From Syntrophobacter fumaroxidans MPOB (lineage in GTDB: Bacteria > Desulfobacterota > Syntrophobacteria > Syntrophobacterales > Syntrophobacteraceae), in assembly GCF_000014965.1 (NCBI RefSeq), contig NC_008554.1, positions 1,104,001 to 1,168,000 on the forward strand: DNA of 64,000 nucleotides, written 5' to 3'. Below the pieces are notes generated by a model. That model had not been told where the DNA came from. It made no database searches and saw nothing but the letters and a program-made list of their open reading frames with translations. The position numbers and the translations under genes are program-made. Of the stretch, positions 8,516-17,386 are shown piece by piece. The first letter of the stretch is position 1. Each line of letters starts with the position of its first letter.

Positions 8516-10006
8516 ATGAGTGCATCGAAGAGAAATACAGCGTTCAGAATGCTCTGCACAATCGGCCTGGTGTTCGTCGTGGGTATTTTCTTCGCGATGT
8601 CTCCGAGCCTGTCGCAGGCGCAACAGTTGCAGCAAGCACCCTACAATCCGGATTTCCTGAAATACATGGAACAGGTCAGGCAGGGCAAAGCTCCTCTGAA
8701 GGTCACCGAGGAAGGGTTTGCCCTCGGGTACATTCCGCCTCCCATCGACCTTTCCTATGCCAAGAACCTGCCGGCAACCGCAAGCGAAGCGGCGGCAGTC
8801 GAGGCAGTCACCTATCCGGCGAGCTTTGACCTGCGCACCCAGAATCGGGTGACCCCGGTCAAGAACCAGGGCGCGTGCGGTTCCTGCTGGGCATTCGCCA
8901 CAATGGCATCCATCGAGTCCAAGCTCAAGGGCCCTACCGGAACCGGCCCGACGACCAACTATTCCGAGCAGCATCCCAACGCGACGCACGGCTTTGACTG
9001 GCCTGAGTGCGAAGGCGGGAACGACTACATTTCCATGGCCTATCTGGGACGCTGGAGCGGTCCCGTCAATGAAGCGGATGTTCCGTATCCGTACGCCGTG
9101 GATGATACTGCCGCCGTGGTGAGAAAGCATATCCAGGACGTGGACCAGATCAAGGACCGCGCCAATTTCACGGACAACGACAGGGTCAAGGCGGCCGTAA
9201 CCACTCACGGCGCCCTTTACATTTCCTTCAAATGGCTCGACACCCGCTACAATGCCACGAAATACGCCTACTGGAACAACGGCACGACCGGCGAAGGTCA
9301 TGCCGTGGCCATCATCGGCTGGAACGACGCCTTCCCCAAAACGAACTTCAAGAAGGTCGGCACCGCATTGCCCGCCGGCAACGGGGCGTTTCTCGTGAAG
9401 AACAGCTGGGGAGCCACCTGGGGCAACAAGGGCTACTTCTGGATGTCCTACTACGACAAGTCCCTGCAGACCGGCACGTCGTTCAGGGGCATTCAAGCCG
9501 TAACGAACTACAAGCGCAACTACCAGTACGATCCGCTTGGATGGGTCAGCAGCGTGGGGATCAGTTCCCCGACGTTGTGGGGCGCCAACATTTTTACCGC
9601 CGCCACCGGCGCGAACAAGATCAAGGCCGTCAGTTTCTACACGGGAGCGCCGAATACCAAGGTGACGATCTACGTTCGCAACAACGTGTCGGCTACCAAT
9701 CCGAAAAGCGGGACCCAGGTTGGAACGGCCGTGACGAAGACCATCCCGACCATGGGATACCACACGGTCGTTTTCTCCACGCCGAAAACGGTCACTGCCG
9801 GCAAGAAATTCTCGGTTCTGATCAAGTTCAACACTCCGGGCTTCAATTATCCCCTCCCGATCGAACTCGCGGTGGCCGATTATTCCAGCGGCGCCAAGGC
9901 CTCCGCGAACCAGAGTTTCTACTCCTCGGACGGCAATACCTGGTACGACATCACCACCTATGATCCGACCTGTAACGTGTGCATCAAGGCGTTCGGGAGT
10001 TCTTAA
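8516..10006 (+). CDS. Secreted papain-like (C1A) cysteine protease with lectin-like C-terminal domain
   Basis: A 496-aa protein with an N-terminal signal segment (hydrophobic residues 10-34, likely cleavage near SLSQAQ). The catalytic domain covers about residues 100-330: Q118, nucleophile C124 in GACGSCWAF, H262 in GHAVAIIGW and N296 in KNSWG, so all four papain-family catalytic residues are present. Residues 340-496 are beta-rich and resemble the lectin-like domain found behind bacterial C1 peptidases. There is no long inhibitory propeptide, only about 65 residues. The ATG follows AAAGGAGAGGAAAC. It is monocistronic and likely acts outside the cell or in the periplasm. Confidence 0.92.
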   Translation: MSASKRNTAFRMLCTIGLVFVVGIFFAMSPSLSQAQQLQQAPYNPDFLKYMEQVRQGKAPLKVTEEGFALGYIPPPIDLSYAKNLPATASEAAAVEAVTYPASFDLRTQNRVTPVKNQGACGSCWAFATMASIESKLKGPTGTGPTTNYSEQHPNATHGFDWPECEGGNDYISMAYLGRWSGPVNEADVPYPYAVDDTAAVVRKHIQDVDQIKDRANFTDNDRVKAAVTTHGALYISFKWLDTRYNATKYAYWNNGTTGEGHAVAIIGWNDAFPKTNFKKVGTALPAGNGAFLVKNSWGATWGNKGYFWMSYYDKSLQTGTSFRGIQAVTNYKRNYQYDPLGWVSSVGISSPTLWGANIFTAATGANKIKAVSFYTGAPNTKVTIYVRNNVSATNPKSGTQVGTAVTKTIPTMGYHTVVFSTPKTVTAGKKFSVLIKFNTPGFNYPLPIELAVADYSSGAKASANQSFYSSDGNTWYDITTYDPTCNVCIKAFGSS

Positions 10007-10020
10007 GTCAACCTCACCCT

Positions 10021-10068
10021 GGAGCGGAACCGCGGAAGGACGCGTGAGGCGGTCCCGCTCCGGGGCTT
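10021..10068 (+). terminator. Hairpin terminator after the protease gene
   Basis: GGAGCGG (10021-10027) pairs with CCGCTCC (10055-10061), and an inner CCGC/GCGG pair extends the stem. CGGGGCTTTG follows. The T-run is weak, but the stem is long and 15 bp past the stop. Confidence 0.6.
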
Positions 10069-10426
10069 TGACGAAGCCATAATTCAATACTCTCCCCGGG
10101 GAGGGATATTCAGTCCCCCCGGGGATTTTCGTTCATTCCGGCTCTCGGATCCGAGAAACGAAACGTTCCTCGGCGAATCGGCTTTCGAAGGGATTCTCCG
10201 GGAGTTCCGCGGCATCACGGTCACCGGGCGAACGCGCCCCACTCGCGACGGCCATCGGGTACGAATCGCCTTGACGTCAGGCAAAATAATCCCTATGTGT
10301 TGAGAACTCTTCGGTCGTCAGTGGGATCGGCGCGCGGAGACCTGCTGCTCATTCGCGTTCGGATCGCGGAACGTGGGCGCGGCGACGGCTCGGTCGTCGG
10401 TAACCCGGCATATACTCGGAGTGACA
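10069..10426. other. Intergenic region, no gene seen
   Basis: The region contains a second GC-rich inverted sequence at 10092-10124 (CTCCCCGGGG and CCCCCCGGGG, then ATTTTC), possibly another terminator. No coding frame or promoter stands out. Confidence 0.35.
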
Positions 10427-11281
10427 ATGGACATTCAAGGCAGGCGTTCGATTCTATGCCCGAACTGCAGGAGGCTCATCAGCACGGACGAGACCTCCTG
10501 CCCTCACTGTGGATTGTCCCGTCCCGGTTCCCGCTGGAGAAACAACTTGTGGACCGGGAATTTCTTCAGCTCTCATCAGCTCGTTCGGACGATCATTTTC
10601 ATCAACGCGGGCATGTTTGTCCTGTCGCTTATCATTGCCCCGAGCTCCGCCGGTTTCTCCATGAACCCGCTCAACTTTCTGTCTCCCGGCAGCAGGAGCC
10701 TGTTGCTCCTGGGGGCGACGGGAAGGATTCCCATAGACCAGTTCGACCGCTGGTGGACCCTGCTGTCCGCGAGCTACCTGCACGGCAGCATCCTTCACAT
10801 CCTGTTCAATATGATGGCGTTCAGCCAGATCGCTCCCCTCATTGTTCATGAATACGGCGCGTCCAGGACCCTGGCCATTTACACCTTGAGCGGCATCGGC
10901 GGGTACGTGCTCTCCTACTTCGCGGGGACCGCCGTCACCCTGGGCGCTTCCGCCGCCGTCTGCGGACTCATCGGCGCGGCCCTTTACTACGGCAGGAGCC
11001 GCGGGGGCCAGTTCGGCCAACTCGTCTACCGCCAGGTGAGCGGCTGGGTGATCGGCCTTTTCATTTTCGGGTTTCTGTTTCCGGGAATCGACAATTGGGC
11101 GCACGGGGGCGGATTACTGACCGGAATACTGGCCGGGTTTGTACTCGGTTACCAGGAACGGCAGCCCGAGCGGCTCCTGCACAAAACCGTCGGCAACCTG
11201 TGCGTCATTGCCACCGCGCTGACACTGGTTTATGCCGTCGGCACTTCCTTCCTGATCATTTTTCGCGTCGGGCTCGGATAG
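10427..11281 (+). CDS. Rhomboid-family intramembrane serine protease with zinc ribbon
   Basis: A 284-aa membrane protein. Residues 11-28 form a zinc ribbon (CPNC at 11-14, CPHC at 25-28). The rest is a six-helix rhomboid core with HILFN at the end of the first conserved loop, catalytic Ser175 in GASAAVCG and catalytic His226 in NWAHGGG. Rhomboids cut single-pass membrane proteins within the bilayer; the substrate is unknown, and the ribbon may recruit it. ATG 10427 is preferred over the upstream frame extension because GGAG lies 5-6 nt before it and the extension lacks protein character. Confidence 0.9.
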   Translation: MDIQGRRSILCPNCRRLISTDETSCPHCGLSRPGSRWRNNLWTGNFFSSHQLVRTIIFINAGMFVLSLIIAPSSAGFSMNPLNFLSPGSRSLLLLGATGRIPIDQFDRWWTLLSASYLHGSILHILFNMMAFSQIAPLIVHEYGASRTLAIYTLSGIGGYVLSYFAGTAVTLGASAAVCGLIGAALYYGRSRGGQFGQLVYRQVSGWVIGLFIFGFLFPGIDNWAHGGGLLTGILAGFVLGYQERQPERLLHKTVGNLCVIATALTLVYAVGTSFLIIFRVGLG

Positions 11282-11637
11282 CACCGCAAACGACGGGCGG
11301 GAGCGGGAGGCCGGCTGCGCGCGGCCCGCCCCACCCTCCTGCCGCCTCCTGCGTCGCGCCTGCGACAGCCGCAAAGCATGAAAACAGGCTCACCCGGGAA
11401 TCTCTTTTCTACGTAATTTTCCGTGATGCTCGCCGCACCCGCATAACCTGGTGTGAGAACATCTCCCCTCTCCACCGCCCCACCCAACGCACATCCCCGC
11501 TGGCAACCCCGTAAGCTGACAGGTTGTGTGGAAGAGCGATTTGTACGATACTATAGCATTGGACGGAATTGCCCGCGGGTCCGCCGGACACGGCAGGGCG
11601 CCGCATTCCCGCATGGAGCGGGGATCGGGGAGGGAAA
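11282..11637. other. Intergenic region containing a repeat A copy
   Basis: Apart from the repeat listed at 11357-11416, nothing coding or regulatory is recognisable between the rhomboid gene and the gene at 11638. Confidence 0.4.
11357..11416 (-). repeat. Dispersed repeat A, copy 3
   Basis: Read on the minus strand it begins TACGTAGAAAAGAGATTCCC, continues GGGTGAGCCTGTTTTCATGC, and ends with a TGTCGCAGG segment. It shares most positions with the tandem copies at 7773-7913. It may act as a transcription terminator after the rhomboid gene. Confidence 0.75.
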
Positions 11638-12813
11638 ATGAAGCCGGACGCACGGTTCTCCATTGCCGAAGAAATCATGCTCGATTTTGCCGGACGAACC
11701 GGGCTTTCACCATCCGGGGAGCCCCCGCGGCGCTACTTGTGGACCGACGCCTTCGCCGTTTGCAACTACCTGGAGCTTCACCGGCGCAGCGGAGCGGCCA
11801 GGTATCGCGACCTTGCCCTGCTGCTGGTCGATCAGGTTCACCACGTGCTCGGACGGCACCGCCCGGACGATTCAAGAAGCGGTTGGATCAGCGGCATGGA
11901 GGAGTGCGAGGGCGAAATTCATCCGACGTTCGGCGGATTGAGGATCGGCAAAAAGCTGAACGAACGCGCTCCGAACGACCGCATTGATGAGCGTCTGGAA
12001 TGGGACCGGGACGGGCAGTACTACCATTACCTTACGAAATGGATGCATGCGCTGAGCCGGGTGAGTCGCGTCACCGAAAACATGAAGTACAACACCTGGG
12101 CTGTCGAGCTCGCTCGAACCGCTCACCGCGGGTTTCTTTACGCCCCCTCGTTCGGCGGCCGCAAGATGATGTACTGGAAGATGAACATCGACCTTTCCGC
12201 TCCGCTCGTGAGGTCCATGGGACAGCACGATCCGCTGGACGGCTTCATCACCTATAACGAGCTCGCCGCGTGCGCCGCAAAGGCGCCGCCCTGGGCGGGG
12301 GAAGACGTCCTGGGAAAAGAAATTGCCGATATTGAAAAGATCTGCCTCGGCAAGACCTGGACCACCGACGATCCTCTCGGCATCGGCGGTCTTCTGTTCG
12401 ACGCCTTCAGGGTGGTGCAACTGATGACCGGAGGGTCCTTCGAGGGAAACGATCTGCTGACCGCTCTGCTCGATGCCGCCCGGGTCGGCCTCAACGCCTG
12501 CTTGCGCAGGAACTCGCTGGAGCTTCCCGCAGATTATCGTCTTGCCTTCAGGGAACTCGGCCTTTCCATCGGCCTGAAGGCCATCGACAGGCTCTGGCGG
12601 CTCATCGAAAGGAAACCCGACCTGTTTCGCGAAAGGCAGGAACTGCGCGCGCGGGTGGAAGCACTCATGCGCTACACGCCCCTCGTGGAGATCATCGAGG
12701 GGTTCTGGCTCGATGACGGGAACAGGCAGGCCGAGTCCTGGACGGAGCACGAGGACATCAATTCGGTCATGCTTGCCACGAGCCTGATTCCCGACGGTTT
12801 CCTGACGCTCTAG
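11638..12813 (+). CDS. Conserved hypothetical protein, probably all-helical
   Basis: A 391-aa protein starting at ATG 11638 with GGGAGGG upstream. I do not recognise the family with certainty. It contains RYLWTDAFAVCNYLEL near the N-terminus, GWISGMEE, HYLTKWMHALSRV, and a C-terminal ESWTEHEDINSVMLATSL. Repeated amphipathic helices with Trp, His and acidic residues recall six-hairpin (alpha/alpha) toroid glycosidases, but no catalytic site can be assigned. There is no signal peptide and no membrane segment. It stands alone between the rhomboid and adenosine-kinase genes. Confidence 0.75.
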   Translation: MKPDARFSIAEEIMLDFAGRTGLSPSGEPPRRYLWTDAFAVCNYLELHRRSGAARYRDLALLLVDQVHHVLGRHRPDDSRSGWISGMEECEGEIHPTFGGLRIGKKLNERAPNDRIDERLEWDRDGQYYHYLTKWMHALSRVSRVTENMKYNTWAVELARTAHRGFLYAPSFGGRKMMYWKMNIDLSAPLVRSMGQHDPLDGFITYNELAACAAKAPPWAGEDVLGKEIADIEKICLGKTWTTDDPLGIGGLLFDAFRVVQLMTGGSFEGNDLLTALLDAARVGLNACLRRNSLELPADYRLAFRELGLSIGLKAIDRLWRLIERKPDLFRERQELRARVEALMRYTPLVEIIEGFWLDDGNRQAESWTEHEDINSVMLATSLIPDGFLTL

Positions 12814-13065
12814 ATCGTGCGGGAATGATTCGTCCCCCGGGTGTGCCGCCCGTCGGGCAAAGCCCAACCCTTAACCGGAAAGCGGCCGGCCCATGGAAAG
12901 AACAGGAACCGCCGCCGCGGATTCCTCCGGTTCGAAACATCCGGGCACTCGCGGGCGAAATCGGTGACGTTCGCCCGGCCTCTTATCCTGGGAAAATTAA
13001 AGGAAAGGCGGAGTTTTTCATTGCTTCCTCGATCGCCAGAGTCGGAACTCAAGGAGGAATGACGT

Positions 13066-13551
13066 ATGCAGATCAAAACGGTAGGAATCGAAAAGCCGGA
13101 ACCCATCAATTTCATTCTTGGCCAGACGCACTTCATCAAATCCGTCGAGGACATCCATGAGGCCCTGGTATCCGCCGTGCCCGGAATCAAATTCGGGCTG
13201 GGCTTTTGTGAAGCATCCGGGAAATGCCTGGTGAGATTGACCGGAACCGATCCCGACATGGTCGAGCTTGCCCGCAGGAACGCAAGCGCCGTGGCCGCGG
13301 GTCACACGTTCATCATCTTCCTCGGCGAGGGTTTCTTCCCCGTCAATGTTCTCAACGCCGTCAAGATGGTGCCCGAAGTGTGCCGCATTTTCTGCGCCAC
13401 GGCCAATCCCACCCAGGTGCTGATCGCCGAAACGGAGCTCGGTCGAGGCGTTATAGGGGTTGTGGACGGGTTCGCGCCCAAGGGGATCGAGGGTGAGGAA
13501 GACGTCAAGTGGCGCAAGGATTTCCTGCGCATGATCGGATACAAGCTGTGA
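13066..13551 (+). CDS. Adenosine-specific kinase family protein (DUF355)
   Basis: A 161-aa protein that fits the whole length of the small archaeal and bacterial family called adenosine-specific kinase. The conserved stretches are EKPEPINFILGQTHFIKSVE, FCEASGKCLVRLTG, GHTFIIFL and CRIFCATANP. The family is an alpha/beta fold reported to bind adenosine nucleotides; its physiological role is poorly defined. AAGGAGGAATG before ATG 13066 is the best ribosome-binding site in this part of the window and suggests high expression. No operon partners are evident. Confidence 0.88.
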   Translation: MQIKTVGIEKPEPINFILGQTHFIKSVEDIHEALVSAVPGIKFGLGFCEASGKCLVRLTGTDPDMVELARRNASAVAAGHTFIIFLGEGFFPVNVLNAVKMVPEVCRIFCATANPTQVLIAETELGRGVIGVVDGFAPKGIEGEEDVKWRKDFLRMIGYKL

Positions 13552-14156
13552 TGCCGATTCGTGTTCGAGACCGCGGAACGAGGGATCGGGGGAAGGCGGG
13601 GCGGTACGCATGACAACGTTGCCTCTGCGGCCCGCGCGATTGCAAATGGAGGCCATGTGTCCTGCCTCCCGGTGTTTCCGGCCTGAACGCAACCGCCCAT
13701 GATGCGCGTTTCACCGGCAAGGCCTCGAAAACGTTCATTCTCCGGGTGATGGTCATGTCTCGGGCGACACCGGCAATCCCGGTATGACGGGAGGACGCTC
13801 GCCGGAAACCGTCAGCCCCTTCCTCCCCGGGCATTTGCCCGAAACCGGCAACCGGCGGCTTCGCATCCCGGAGGTTAGAAAGATCGGTTCGGCGCGGCGT
13901 TGCATGGCGTGCAAGCAAGATTAATTTTGGCCTCACCCATGGAAGTTGTTCATTTTCTTATTGAAGTTTTGAATTCCCTCTGTATATGTGTATCAACCCC
14001 CTCAGCGGCGCGCCCGAAGGCTTTTCCGACTCCCGCAAGCGCGGGAGTTGCCCCGTTTACAAATAGCGAAAACATTCCGGCCTTCGGATTCATGCTATGA
14101 TTATTGACAACCGATTGAGTAATTGAAACGCAGAGGGTTACAAAACGGGGTGGAAC
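13552..14156. other. Intergenic region with a terminator-like hairpin
   Basis: A perfect stem ACTCCCGC/GCGGGAGT with a 4-nt loop lies at 14029-14048. A TTGACA at 14105-14110 sits 47 bp before the next gene but has no good -10 at normal spacing. No gene is supported in these 605 bp. Confidence 0.45.
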
Positions 14157-15764
14157 ATGGGTTCTGGCGCGGTGCTCCTGAACAAGGTTCTTGAAAGAAG
14201 GCTTCGAAGGGCGGACATCAGGCTTATTCTCGACACATTGTGCCGTGATGACCAGGATACTTTCCTCGATGAATTGTCGGACGTTCTCAGAAAGCTGATT
14301 ACCCTCACCGAGGTGTCGACCCGGCTGAGCGAATCTCTTTCCCTGGACGTCCTGCTCTCCCGTCTGATCGAGATCACGACAGAATCCCTGGAAGCCTACC
14401 GGGGAACCGTTTTCCTACATGACAAAGACACCAACGAGCTGTACTCGCGCGCGGCCCTGGGCAATCTCATCCAGGAGATTCGCATTCCGATCCATCAGGG
14501 CATCGTCGGGAACGTCTTTGTCACGGGACAGCCGGTCAACATCGACGACGCCTACGCCGATGCGCGTTTCAACCCCGAGATGGACAAGAAGACCGGGTAC
14601 AAGACGCGAAACGTGCTTGCGGTGCCCATCAAGACCAAAGACCGCCAGATTGTCGGTGTGATTCAGCTCCTCAACAAGAAATCGGGGAGCTTTTCCGAAA
14701 ACGACCTGTTGATGCTCGAGGCCATCGGCGGCCAGGCCGCCGCCGCCCTTCAGAACGCGCAGACGTATGAAATAGTGTCCCGCACCCGGCACGAAGAATC
14801 CATGCTGTTTCAACAGGTGGGAAAGGAGAGGCGCGAAGAGGCTCAGTTCTTCAAGTTCACCAGGGAGATTTTTTTTGAGCTCCGCATGGAATCCCTCTTC
14901 AAGAAGATCACCGAAACCACCGCGACCCTCCTCGCGGCGGAAAGGAGCGTCCTCTACCTCCACGACGACAAGGCCAACGAACTCTGGTCCATGACAACCC
15001 ACGAATCCCAGACCGTGAGAGTGAGATTTCCAAGCCACCTGGGGATTGCCGGAAGCGCTCTGATAACCGGCGAGATCGTGAATATCCCCGACACGGCAAA
15101 GCTGCCTTCTTCCATCTTCCCGGTGGACATCGAACCCGGCTTCCCCGCCCACTCCGTGCTCTGTGCGCCCATCAAGACGTCACAGGGAAAGGTTGTCGGC
15201 GTGATCCAGGTGAGAAACAAGAAAGGCGGCCCATTTGACCGGGCCGACGAAAGCCGGCTCGAAATCTTTGCCGGGTACGCCTCCATTGCTATCAGGAATG
15301 CCGAGCTCTTCGAGGCGACACTCAAGTCCGCGAACTATTTCGAGTCGATCTTCAGGACCCTTCCCAATGGTCTATTGCTCATGAACGCCAACCGGACCAT
15401 CGAGGACTGCAACGACGCCGCCTCGGAGATACTCGACCTTCCGAAGGACCGGATCGTCGGCAGCCAGGTTGGGGACATCTTCCTGGGAGACAGCAAGTGC
15501 GTGACGAACGCCGTCGAACGCGTCGTGCAGTCGGCCAAACCCGAAGTGGGGATGTACGCGAGGCTCAATCTGCTCGAGGGCAGGGTTGTCACGTTGAACC
15601 TCAGCGTGCTGCCGATCCTTGCGGATCATGATCGTATCGCAGGGGCCATCCTCGCTCTCGACCCTCTCGTCACCAGAGGAACCTACCGGACGCTCCAGGG
15701 CTATCGGAACCAGAATCCCCCGGCCTACATTCCCATCAACAGCGTTATTTCCACCGGCAGTTAG
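14157..15764 (+). CDS. GAF-GAF-PAS sensory protein without an output domain
   Basis: A 535-aa soluble protein. Residues about 60-200 and 238-385 are two GAF domains; both have the PIKTKDRQIVGVIQLLNKK / PIKTSQGKVVGVIQVRNKK strand that closes the GAF sheet. Residues about 395-500 are a PAS domain (FESIFRTLPNGLLLMNANRT). The chain then ends within 30 residues, at TYRTLQGYRNQNPPA. In relatives this position leads into an adenylate or guanylate cyclase or kinase domain. The protein therefore looks like a truncated cyclase or a stand-alone sensor. ACGGGGTGG precedes the ATG. It has no partner gene nearby. Confidence 0.85.
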   Translation: MGSGAVLLNKVLERRLRRADIRLILDTLCRDDQDTFLDELSDVLRKLITLTEVSTRLSESLSLDVLLSRLIEITTESLEAYRGTVFLHDKDTNELYSRAALGNLIQEIRIPIHQGIVGNVFVTGQPVNIDDAYADARFNPEMDKKTGYKTRNVLAVPIKTKDRQIVGVIQLLNKKSGSFSENDLLMLEAIGGQAAAALQNAQTYEIVSRTRHEESMLFQQVGKERREEAQFFKFTREIFFELRMESLFKKITETTATLLAAERSVLYLHDDKANELWSMTTHESQTVRVRFPSHLGIAGSALITGEIVNIPDTAKLPSSIFPVDIEPGFPAHSVLCAPIKTSQGKVVGVIQVRNKKGGPFDRADESRLEIFAGYASIAIRNAELFEATLKSANYFESIFRTLPNGLLLMNANRTIEDCNDAASEILDLPKDRIVGSQVGDIFLGDSKCVTNAVERVVQSAKPEVGMYARLNLLEGRVVTLNLSVLPILADHDRIAGAILALDPLVTRGTYRTLQGYRNQNPPAYIPINSVISTGS

Positions 15765-15877
15765 CGCCCTGAGCCGCCGATGCGGCACAAAATCACGGAT
15801 CTTCCTGCCCGGGACACTGGCATCTCTTGACGGAGCGGTTATCATATAAGTGGAAAGAAAACTCTTTCCTCCTCCTC

Positions 15878-15924
15878 AGAGAGTCGGGTGTCCCCCTCCT
15901 TACCCGGCTCTCTGTCTTTCTTGA
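15878..15924 (+). terminator. Rho-independent terminator after the GAF-PAS gene
   Basis: AGAGAGTCGGGT (15878-15889) pairs with ACCCGGCTCTCT (15902-15913) with one G-T wobble, followed by GTCTTTCTTG. The 12-bp stem lies 114 bp past the stop and separates the GAF-PAS gene from the convergent gene at 15937. Confidence 0.8.
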
Positions 15925-15936
15925 CGGCCGCGTTCC

Positions 15937-17058
15937 TCAGCCTTTTCCGGGCACCTGCTGCAACCGGTTCAATATCGCGGCGGCAACGCGTCGCTTTCGT
16001 TCTCCGTGGAATTTTATGAAGTGGTGAACGGGAACCGTTTCATAGCCTCGGATAAGCTTGTGTTCACCGCCGAAACCCGGATCCATCATCTGGAAACCTC
16101 GATCGATGGCGTGCCGGATGGGAAAGTAGTAACAGCTGGAGAAGTGCAGGAAGGGAATCTCCTCGGTGCATCCCCAGTAACGGCCGTACAATTCCGCCGC
16201 CTTGTGGTAGAAAAGCGCCATCGCCAGGCGCCGGCGTCCCCGCATCGCCACGGAAAAGCTCACCCTGTGCCTGAACGAATCACCCAGCATCCTGAAGAAG
16301 GATCCATTGAGAAAAGGCCTCAGACCGTTTCCCATGTGCTTGTGCCAGGTTTTTTCATACAGTCTGTGCATCTCGAGGAAATCGGACTGCGAAGCTTCCC
16401 TGCCGTCCAGCATTTCGAACGAAATCCCCGCGTCTTGGATGGCTCGGATTTCCCGTTTGATTTTCGTCCTTCTGCTCGATTTGAACGATCCCAGGTAATC
16501 GTTGAAACTGAGATAGCCCCGGTTGAACCACAGCGTGTAGCCTGCCGTGAGGTTCGTGTAGCCGCGCTGCAGGAGAAGATGACGCAAGGCGGGCCCGCGG
16601 GATGCCACGAAATAGATTCGGCTGGTTGAGAGGTCCTGCGCCTCGCACAGGCGGTCGATTTCATCGAGCATGAGGGCGAAGATCTCCAGCGGACTGCGAT
16701 CTCCAAGACAAAGGAAACGGTAGCCGGGGACCGGCGTAAAAGGAACGGCACCGACCAGTCCCCGCTGATACGGCAGGCCGCTCAACTGGCTCAGGAATTC
16801 GATCAATCCGCCGTCGCCGAATTCAACCCATGCACGGTCTCTCCGGTACAGCGGCGCGAGGGCCACCGGGCGATCATCGCAATAGAGCACGAGGTGAGCG
16901 GGAAAGTAACCCTTCTCGGGACCGACCGATCCGGACTCCTCCAGGGCGCAGAAGTACTCCCATTCCATCATCGGATTGGCGTCTGCGGCAAGTCCGTTCC
17001 AGACTTCACCGCCGACCTCGCGCGCACTTGCGAACGTTTCGAAATGAACCGCCATCAT
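15937..17058 (-). CDS. FemAB-like / GNAT-fold acyltransferase (DUF482, peptidogalycan-type)
   Basis: A 373-aa protein of the FemAB-like group with two GNAT-type halves. Typical features are YRRDRAWVEFGDGG in the first half, SSRRTKIKREI at the domain junction, and GRYWGCTEEIPFLHFSSCYY with RGFQMMDPGFGGEHK near the C-terminus. Relatives are annotated as peptidogalycan biosynthesis proteins or GNAT acyltransferases; FemAB enzymes add amino acids from aminoacyl-tRNA. Start ATG 17058 has GAGGAC 5-6 nt upstream; a GTG frame extension to 17127 lacks support. It diverges from the radical SAM cassette with a 328-bp gap, so joint regulation is possible. Confidence 0.8.
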   Translation of the reverse strand: MMAVHFETFASAREVGGEVWNGLAADANPMMEWEYFCALEESGSVGPEKGYFPAHLVLYCDDRPVALAPLYRRDRAWVEFGDGGLIEFLSQLSGLPYQRGLVGAVPFTPVPGYRFLCLGDRSPLEIFALMLDEIDRLCEAQDLSTSRIYFVASRGPALRHLLLQRGYTNLTAGYTLWFNRGYLSFNDYLGSFKSSRRTKIKREIRAIQDAGISFEMLDGREASQSDFLEMHRLYEKTWHKHMGNGLRPFLNGSFFRMLGDSFRHRVSFSVAMRGRRRLAMALFYHKAAELYGRYWGCTEEIPFLHFSSCYYFPIRHAIDRGFQMMDPGFGGEHKLIRGYETVPVHHFIKFHGERKRRVAAAILNRLQQVPGKG

Positions 17059-17386
17059 CGGGTCCTCGCGTGAAAACCTCCGCCGGGGAATGTGCCGCGG
17101 CACCGGTCCCCACAGCCTGTCGATCACCGGTCAGCCGCCCGAACATGTGAACCCTCCGGTGCCGAGGATTCAACCTATATTAACCTGAAAGCGGGAATCC
17201 ATCCTCACGAATCGAACCGTTGCGCCCCTTCCCTTCCGGTGGTCCGTCCATCGGCCTCTTCAACAAATCATTTGACCTTTCCCGGAGACGACCTTATCTA
17301 TTCCAGCAAGAACGGACCGGCGCCCGGCGCCTTCCGCCGTGTGCGCCTCGACCGCCGCGAACCCCTCAACCCGGATATCGCTTCTC
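17059..17386. other. Divergent intergenic region between FemAB-like and radical SAM genes
   Basis: No gene is seen here. TATATT at 17176-17181 is the best -10-like hexamer for the rightward gene but lacks a good -35. No palindromic operator was found. Confidence 0.35.

Noticed and set aside
8237-10087. A 616-codon minus-strand frame opposite the papain-like protease
   Set aside because: It has no recognisable domain, while the plus strand has all four catalytic residues of a C1A protease.
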